Source of the DNA: UMGS1649 sp045652705
Lineage (GTDB): Bacteria > Bacillota > Clostridia > TANB77 > CAG-465
Length of the DNA stretch: 26,634 nt
NCBI GenBank assembly: GCA_045652705.1
Contig: JAZRUV010000026.1
Span: 1 to 26,634 of the forward strand
Direction of reading: 5' to 3'
The notes beneath the pieces are model-generated. The model was not told the DNA's origin. It ran no database searches and saw only the letters and a program-made list of their open reading frames with translations. The first letter of the stretch is position 1. Every line of letters begins with the position of its first letter. This document shows, piece by piece, positions 22,283 through 26,634 of this stretch. The position numbers and the translations under genes were made by a program.

Positions 22283-23523
22283 TAGACAACCTCCCAATCT
22301 TTTGGTTTGAAATATTTTTTGTCTTTTATTTTATCCGGCAAATATTGTTGCTCCACTATTCCTTCTGGATAATCATGAGGATATTTGTAACCCACGTTAT
22401 ATCCCTCTTTAGCCATATCTGCTACAGGAGCATTTCTAATATGCATTGGGACTTGTCCCACATCCATATTTCTTACATCCGCCATAGCTTCGTTGATAGC
22501 CATGTATGCACTGTTGGATTTTCTAGATTTACACACAATACACACAGCTTCAGCAAGTATTATCCTCGCTTCAGGCATTCCAATTTGGTGAACTGCTTGC
22601 ATAGCAGCATTTGCTACAATAAGCGCATTAGGATTTGCAAGCCCTACATCTTCTGCGGCACAAATAAGTATTCTTCTTGCAATAAACATAGGATCCTCAC
22701 CAGCTTCTAGCATCCTAGCAAGATAATGAATAGCTGCATCTACATCGCTACCTCTCATCGATTTAATAAATGCCGAAATTGTATCATAATGAGCCTCTGA
22801 GTTTTTGTCATAATGAAGTTTTCTTGACTGTAAACATTCTTCTAAAATTTCTTCCGTTATTGTTACACTACCATCAAACTCTATATCTGAACTAATAACA
22901 GCAAGTTCTAGTGCATTAAGCGCTGTTCTTACATCCCCTTCAACAGCTTTTGCTAGAAACTCTATTTCTTTTTCTGTAATATTTACTTTGTAATTTCCAA
23001 GCCCATTTTCCTTATCTAAAATAGCATTAGAAATTACCTTAGCAGTAGCGATAGCATCTAAAGGCTGTAGTTTAAAGATTGTAGACCTAGACACAAGCGC
23101 CTTATTTACTTCAAAGTATGGATTTTCGGTAGTAGCCCCTATAAGAATAACCATACCCTTTTCAACAAGCGGCAAAAGTGCATCTTGTTGAAGCTTGTTA
23201 AATCTATGTATTTCATCTATAAATACTATTGTTTTTCCTTTAGGATTCATAAATAAATTCTTTGAATCTTCTGCTATCTTCTTTATATCTGCTACGCCAG
23301 CCGAAGTTGCATTAAGTTCAACAAAATTATACTCTGTTGTATTAGCAATTACTTTTGCAAGCGACGTTTTACCACATCCCGGAGGTCCCCAAAGTATTAT
23401 TGATGTTAATCTGTCTGCTTTTATTAATCTATATAACAATTTGTCTTTTCCAACAATATGTTCTTGCCCAAAAAACTCATCTAAAGATTTTGGTTTCATT
23501 CTATATGCTAATGGTTTATCCAT
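22282..23523 (-). CDS. rarA: Replication-associated recombination protein A (RarA/MgsA AAA+ ATPase)
   Basis: A 413-residue clamp-loader-like AAA+ ATPase that acts at stalled replication forks and gaps. It has LAYRMKPKSLDEFFGQEHIVG at the start, Walker A GPPGCGKT (46-53), Walker B VFIDEIHRF (about 96-104), sensor 1 GATTENPYF (about 128), and the C-terminal tetramerisation region with SAFIKSMRGSDVDAAIHYLARMLEAGEDP (about 250-275) and the family's GYKYPHDY ending. Ribosome binding site AAGGGG lies before the ATG. It heads an operon with DUF5711, cvpA and LCP genes. The pairing of a replication factor with envelope genes is likely co-transcription without shared function. Confidence 0.97.
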   Translation of the reverse strand: MDKPLAYRMKPKSLDEFFGQEHIVGKDKLLYRLIKADRLTSIILWGPPGCGKTSLAKVIANTTEYNFVELNATSAGVADIKKIAEDSKNLFMNPKGKTIVFIDEIHRFNKLQQDALLPLVEKGMVILIGATTENPYFEVNKALVSRSTIFKLQPLDAIATAKVISNAILDKENGLGNYKVNITEKEIEFLAKAVEGDVRTALNALELAVISSDIEFDGSVTITEEILEECLQSRKLHYDKNSEAHYDTISAFIKSMRGSDVDAAIHYLARMLEAGEDPMFIARRILICAAEDVGLANPNALIVANAAMQAVHQIGMPEARIILAEAVCIVCKSRKSNSAYMAINEAMADVRNMDVGQVPMHIRNAPVADMAKEGYNVGYKYPHDYPEGIVEQQYLPDKIKDKKYFKPKDWEVV

Positions 23524-23547
23524 AATTTACCCCTTTTTCTTTACAAC

Positions 23548-23576
23548 ATTATATATTAATATATACAAAAAAGCAA
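23548..23576 (-). promoter_or_regulatory. Promoter of the rarA operon
   Basis: On the minus strand TTGCTT (23576-23571), a 17-base spacer and TATAAT (23553-23548). The -35 box is part of the upstream yitT terminator arm. Confidence 0.7.
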
Positions 23577-23604
23577 CGAGACATGATATATTTGTCTCAT
23601 TGCT
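23566..23604 (-). terminator. Terminator of the yitT gene
   Basis: On the minus strand a 12-bp stem (23593-23604 with 23572-23583, one G-U pair), 9-base loop, then six T. Confidence 0.85.
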
Positions 23605-23611
23605 AGTTTAT

Positions 23612-24466
23612 TTATCTGTTCTCTTTAAATCCCAAGCCCAATACTTCTCTTGTATCCGAAATATATATAAATGCTGTTTTATCTATGCTTCTAACTATTT
23701 TTTTAACTTGCGGTAATTGTGTCACTGTAACTACAGATATTGTGTGCGTGTATTCTTCATTTGTATATACGCCTACACATTTACTAATTGTTACACCTCT
23801 ATCTGTTCTTTCAATTATTTCTTTTGCTATTTTTTCTCCTTCTTTAGATATAATGTTTACTGCTTTTGTATAATTTACTCCCTCAAATATTATATCCGTA
23901 GTCTTTTTAGATATGAACAAAGCTATGACTGAATAGAGAGCTATACTAATGCTTTTAAATACTATTGCATTTGTAATTATTACAAAACTATCTATTACAA
24001 GCAGAATTTGACCAATACTTCTAATAGGTCTTTTTTTGTATATAATCTGCGCTAATAAGTCTGAGCCGCCAGTACTTCCATCGGCTTTAAATACCAAAGA
24101 TAGACCTATTCCGTTTAGCAAACCGCCAAATATACACCCTAAAAATAAATCCTGTTCTATATTTATTACATTATTTATTCCTCTTGTCAATTCTATAAAC
24201 AATGATAATAATAATGTCCCAATAATAGCTTTAGAACAAAACTTCCAGCCAATATCTTTAAGTGCGATTAGAAAAAGTGGAATATTTATTAAAATTACAG
24301 TAAGTCCAACTGGCACTTTATATAAATAATATATAACTAAAGCAAGACCACTCGCCCCACCTGTAGATAAGTTGTTTGGCAAAAACATCATGTTAATTGC
24401 AATTGCCAAAATTAACGTCCCTAATACTAATAGTATAATTTGAATAGTTTTATTCTCTTGTTTCAT
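23612..24466 (-). CDS. YitT family membrane protein (DUF161 / DUF2179)
   Basis: A 284-residue protein. Five to six membrane helices (residues about 8-170), including NLSTGGASGLALVIYYLYKVPVG and ADGSTGGSDLLAQII, which are typical of the YitT/DUF161 family, are followed by a cytoplasmic C-terminal DUF2179 domain of about 85 residues (KAVNIISKEGEKIAKEIIERTDRGVTISKCVGVY ... EVLGLGFKE). Members are widespread in Firmicutes; physiological function not established. The ribosome binding site AAAGGTG lies inside the loop of a hairpin whose second arm ends one base before the ATG, so translation may be limited or coupled to what happens upstream. It lies where smc is often found in clostridia, after the rnc-radical SAM pair. 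Confidence 0.93.
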   Translation of the reverse strand: MKQENKTIQIILLVLGTLILAIAINMMFLPNNLSTGGASGLALVIYYLYKVPVGLTVILINIPLFLIALKDIGWKFCSKAIIGTLLLSLFIELTRGINNVINIEQDLFLGCIFGGLLNGIGLSLVFKADGSTGGSDLLAQIIYKKRPIRSIGQILLVIDSFVIITNAIVFKSISIALYSVIALFISKKTTDIIFEGVNYTKAVNIISKEGEKIAKEIIERTDRGVTISKCVGVYTNEEYTHTISVVTVTQLPQVKKIVRSIDKTAFIYISDTREVLGLGFKENR

Positions 24467-24467
24467 A

Positions 24468-24501
24468 AAAAGACCACACCTTTATATTAGTATGGTCTTT
24501 T
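24468..24501 (-). terminator. Hairpin between the radical SAM and yitT genes
   Basis: On the minus strand a perfect 9-bp stem (24493-24501 with 24468-24476), 16-base loop that holds the yitT ribosome binding site, then five T running into the ATG. It could end the rnc transcript, gate yitT translation, or both. Confidence 0.6.
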
Positions 24502-24511
24502 AAATATTCAC

Positions 24512-25531
24512 TTATTCTTTAACTTTTATGCTTACTTTTCCACTATATTCACTGTTATATTTGTGTAAATTAGCTTTGTTGTTACCTACAATATAATTTA
24601 CCTCTTTAGGATTAACCACAAGTTGCACTTGCTTGTTAGGTTTTAATTTATCTAATTTTTGTTTCACATTGTTATATGAAATGTAAGATAAAACTCTTTC
24701 TTTATAGTTATCGCAAACAGGTCCTGCAATTTCCATATTTTTAGAGTTAATTTCTTCTGTTGTTTGAAGCCCGATTCGTATAACGTTAATACCATTTTCA
24801 ACGCACAAACCATACATGGCACTTGCTCTTTTTACAGCATCTTCTAATTCTAATGGTGTATATTCTTTATTTTCATACATATCCCAAAGTTTACTTTCTT
24901 TTAATACGTACACCGGATATATTCTAACTATTTCAGGTTTAAGTTCAATACATTTTTTCATTGTAGCAATTTCTTTTTCCATTGTACTTTCTGGTAAACC
25001 CACCATTACTTGATGCCCTAACGTAAACCCATATTTCTTTATTAGCTTAGATGCCTTCACAACTTGTTCGGACGTGTGCCCTCTTTTAGCTGCTTTAAGC
25101 ACTTCATCATCCATAGATTGTACACCCAGCTCTATAATTTGAACATTCTTTTGTTTTAAAATTTTAAGTATAAGTTCAGAAATATAATCTGGTCTTGTAG
25201 ATATTCTAATATTTTCTACTAACCCTTTTTCTATATATTCATTTGCTACATTTAAAAATCTAACTTGGTCTTCTATCTCGAGTCCTGTAAAGCTACCGCC
25301 AAAGAATGCTATTTGTTTTTTGCGAGTATTATCTTTATACATAGAAATATATTTCTCTATTTCTTGCCTTATATCTCCCTCAGTTACGTCTCTAGTCTCA
25401 CCGCTTATTTTTCTTTGATTACAAAATACACATTCGTTTTTACAACCTCTATGAGGTATAAATATTGGTATTATATATGTATCGTCTTTTTTTATATTAA
25501 GCCCAAGCTCTTGACTTAAATTAATTTTCAA
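24512..25531 (-). CDS. Elp3-like radical SAM protein
   Basis: A 339-residue radical S-adenosylmethionine protein of the group that follows rnc in many clostridia. The 4Fe-4S cluster motif CKNECVFC gives C30-x3-C34-x2-C37. A GGSFTG glycine-rich SAM-binding segment (about 78), an EL-GVQSMDDEVL-AA-RGH block (about 135-155) and GHQVMVGLPEST (about 170) follow, as in Elp3 and coproporphyrinogen-oxidase-like radical SAM proteins. The acetyltransferase domain of true Elp3 is missing. Substrate unknown; tRNA modification is possible only by analogy. The start is uncertain: TTG at 25531 overlaps rnc by 11 bases and has no clear ribosome binding site, while ATG at 25588 has AGGTG 6 bases upstream but overlaps rnc by 68. 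Confidence 0.9.
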   Translation of the reverse strand: MKINLSQELGLNIKKDDTYIIPIFIPHRGCKNECVFCNQRKISGETRDVTEGDIRQEIEKYISMYKDNTRKKQIAFFGGSFTGLEIEDQVRFLNVANEYIEKGLVENIRISTRPDYISELILKILKQKNVQIIELGVQSMDDEVLKAAKRGHTSEQVVKASKLIKKYGFTLGHQVMVGLPESTMEKEIATMKKCIELKPEIVRIYPVYVLKESKLWDMYENKEYTPLELEDAVKRASAMYGLCVENGINVIRIGLQTTEEINSKNMEIAGPVCDNYKERVLSYISYNNVKQKLDKLKPNKQVQLVVNPKEVNYIVGNNKANLHKYNSEYSGKVSIKVKE

Positions 25532-26213
25532 GCTTTTTGAGTGCAATAGCTGCTGCAGCCTGCTCTGATGCTTTTTTTGTTTTGCCATTTCCTTCACCTA
25601 TTTTCTTACCTTCAAAATATACTGAGCTATAGAAAGTTTTAGAGTGATCTTTACCCGTTTCTTTATCTAAAACATATTCTATTTTTACAGTTCCATTTTT
25701 TTGCAACAATTCTTGTAATCTCGTTTTATAGTCCAAACTTTCTTTTTCGTTTAAAACTTTTACTATTGTTGTCCTTAAAAGATTTAAACAAGTTTCCTGT
25801 GCTTTAATAAATCCGCCGTCCAAATAAATAGCTCCTAATATTGCTTCAAACATATCCGCTAAAATTGCATCCTTTTTATTGCCCCCAGTACTAGTTTCAC
25901 ACTTGCCAAGTCTTACATGTTTAGAAAGTCCTTTTTCTTTTATAACAGCGCTCAAAGATTTCTCGCATACTATTTCTGCACGCTTTTTACTCATGACACC
26001 TTCCTTTAAAAGCGGCGTTATATTATATAATTCAAATGAAATAATGTGCTCAAGTATTGCATCTCCTAAAAATTCAAGCCTTTCGTTATAGCAAGAACTT
26101 GACACGTCGCCTTTTTCGTAGGCATAAGATTTATGTGTTAGGGCTAGTTTTAATAAATCTTTACTATTAAATACATATCCTAGTTTCTTTTCGATTTCAC
26201 TGTAACTCAACAT
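25521..26213 (-). CDS. rnc: Ribonuclease III
   Basis: A 230-residue double-stranded RNA endonuclease that matures rRNA and processes structured RNAs. The N-terminal catalytic domain carries the signature NERLEFLGDAIL (residues 43-54), with the catalytic acidic residues there and in ADMFEAILGAIYLD (about 112-125). The C-terminal double-stranded RNA binding domain (about 155-228) starts at YKTRLQELLQKNG and ends in KKASEQAAAAIALKKLE. Length is normal. The ATG at 26213 has GGAGG 8 bases upstream, preferred over the in-frame TTG at 26228 inside that site. It follows acpP, the classical neighbourhood, and overlaps the radical SAM gene. Confidence 0.98.
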   Translation of the reverse strand: MLSYSEIEKKLGYVFNSKDLLKLALTHKSYAYEKGDVSSSCYNERLEFLGDAILEHIISFELYNITPLLKEGVMSKKRAEIVCEKSLSAVIKEKGLSKHVRLGKCETSTGGNKKDAILADMFEAILGAIYLDGGFIKAQETCLNLLRTTIVKVLNEKESLDYKTRLQELLQKNGTVKIEYVLDKETGKDHSKTFYSSVYFEGKKIGEGNGKTKKASEQAAAAIALKKLEN

Positions 26214-26301
26214 TTTGTTGTCCTCCAAAATACACTATATATTCTACCACAAAACATATAAAATCTAAATAGATATACATATAATTAAGTAAAATTGGTA
26301 G

Positions 26302-26325
26302 AAAAAAAGTGGCATAAGCCACTTT
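26302..26325 (-). terminator. Terminator of acpP
   Basis: On the minus strand a perfect 8-bp stem (26318-26325 with 26306-26313), 4-base loop, then T-run, directly after the stop codon. Confidence 0.85.
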
Positions 26326-26328
26326 CTA

Positions 26329-26565
26329 CTATTGTATAGATTTAATATATTCAACAACGTCTCCAACTGAAACTATTTTCTCAGCTTCAACTTCAGGTAT
26401 TTCCATTTCAAATTCTTCTTCAAGAGCCATTATTAATTCAACAACGTCTAACGAATCAGCTCCTAAATCATCAATAAATGTGGTAGTCATTGTTACACTA
26501 CTTTCATCCTCTATCCCTAATTGTTCAACTATTACATCCTTTACTCTATCAAAAATGTTATCCAT
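26329..26565 (-). CDS. acpP: Acyl carrier protein
   Basis: A 78-residue acidic four-helix protein that carries growing acyl chains in type II fatty acid synthesis. The phosphopantetheine site is D-D-L-G-A-D-S38-L-D, with the helix 2 motif VVELIMALEEEFEMEIPEVEAEKIVSVGDVVEYI after it. All key residues are present and length is exact. The ATG at 26565 has GGAGGTG 6 bases upstream; a GTG at 26580 is part of that site. It has its own promoter and terminator, upstream of rnc. Confidence 0.98.
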   Translation of the reverse strand: MDNIFDRVKDVIVEQLGIEDESSVTMTTTFIDDLGADSLDVVELIMALEEEFEMEIPEVEAEKIVSVGDVVEYIKSIQ

Positions 26566-26595
26566 TTTATTCACCTCCACATGTTATCTAACTGT

Positions 26596-26624
26596 ATTAT
26601 CCAATATTTTTATTATATTGTCAA
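26596..26624 (-). promoter_or_regulatory. Promoter of acpP
   Basis: On the minus strand TTGACA (26624-26619), a 17-base spacer and GATAAT (26601-26596), 30 bases before the start. Confidence 0.75.
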
Positions 26625-26634
26625 TATCTTTTTT

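Noticed and set aside
1..26634. CRISPR arrays, tRNA or rRNA genes, intact transposases or integrases
   Set aside because: None were found on reading both strands; the only repeats are the SASP copies and the inverted repeats listed.

Overview
The window reads as a chromosomal segment of a low-GC, spore-forming Clostridia-type Firmicute. Evidence: an alpha/beta-type small acid-soluble spore protein (SASP), a Gram-positive PolC replicase, AGGAGG-type ribosome binding sites, TTGACA/TATAAT promoters, and housekeeping gene order of the rpsB-tsf...frr-cdsA-rseP-polC and acpP-rnc type. Most genes lie on the minus strand. The GC-rich islands in this AT-rich background are confined to one short locus.

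Left part (1-3970): an intact SASP gene, a decayed SASP copy near 841-925 and a frameshifted copy at about 3762-3918. The intact and frameshifted copies share a perfect 68-base repeat (261-328 = 3850-3917). Between them sits an accessory block: an antitoxin-like 53-residue gene too short for usual ORF cut-offs, a pair of coupled unknown genes (a zinc-ribbon 341-residue protein and a 113-residue membrane protein), and a DUF4143-type AAA ATPase whose promoter lies within a 16-bp perfect inverted repeat. A YrbG-type sodium/calcium exchanger follows on the plus strand.

Core cluster 1 (5110-12650, minus): frr-cdsA-rseP-polC, with hpf after polC on its own promoter. pyrH, uppS, dxr and ispG, often found in this neighbourhood in Firmicutes, are absent.

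Cell-surface island (12689-17317), lodged between frr and tsf: two prepilin-like genes, a penicillin-binding D-Ala-D-Ala carboxypeptidase, and a divergent ribbon-helix-helix protein. One prepilin gene is a pilin-formylglycine-generating-enzyme-fold (C-type-lectin-like) fusion, interrupted by a single in-frame TAA. Its last ~140 bases jump to about 64% GC with mostly NNC/NNT codons and end in a GFRPALY motif. This is what a diversity-generating retroelement (DGR) variable region looks like. No reverse transcriptase or template repeat is in the window, so it would have to be served in trans. This is the most interesting locus here.

Core cluster 2 (17329-26565, minus): rpsB-tsf with a structured leader; rarA-DUF5711-cvpA-LCP as one operon; yitT; rnc-radical SAM; acpP. 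Between rpsB and the LCP gene, on the plus strand, a textbook promoter (18984-19012) and a strong terminator (19384-19414) bracket about 395 bases with no convincing gene but a string of hairpins. This is a candidate structured noncoding RNA.
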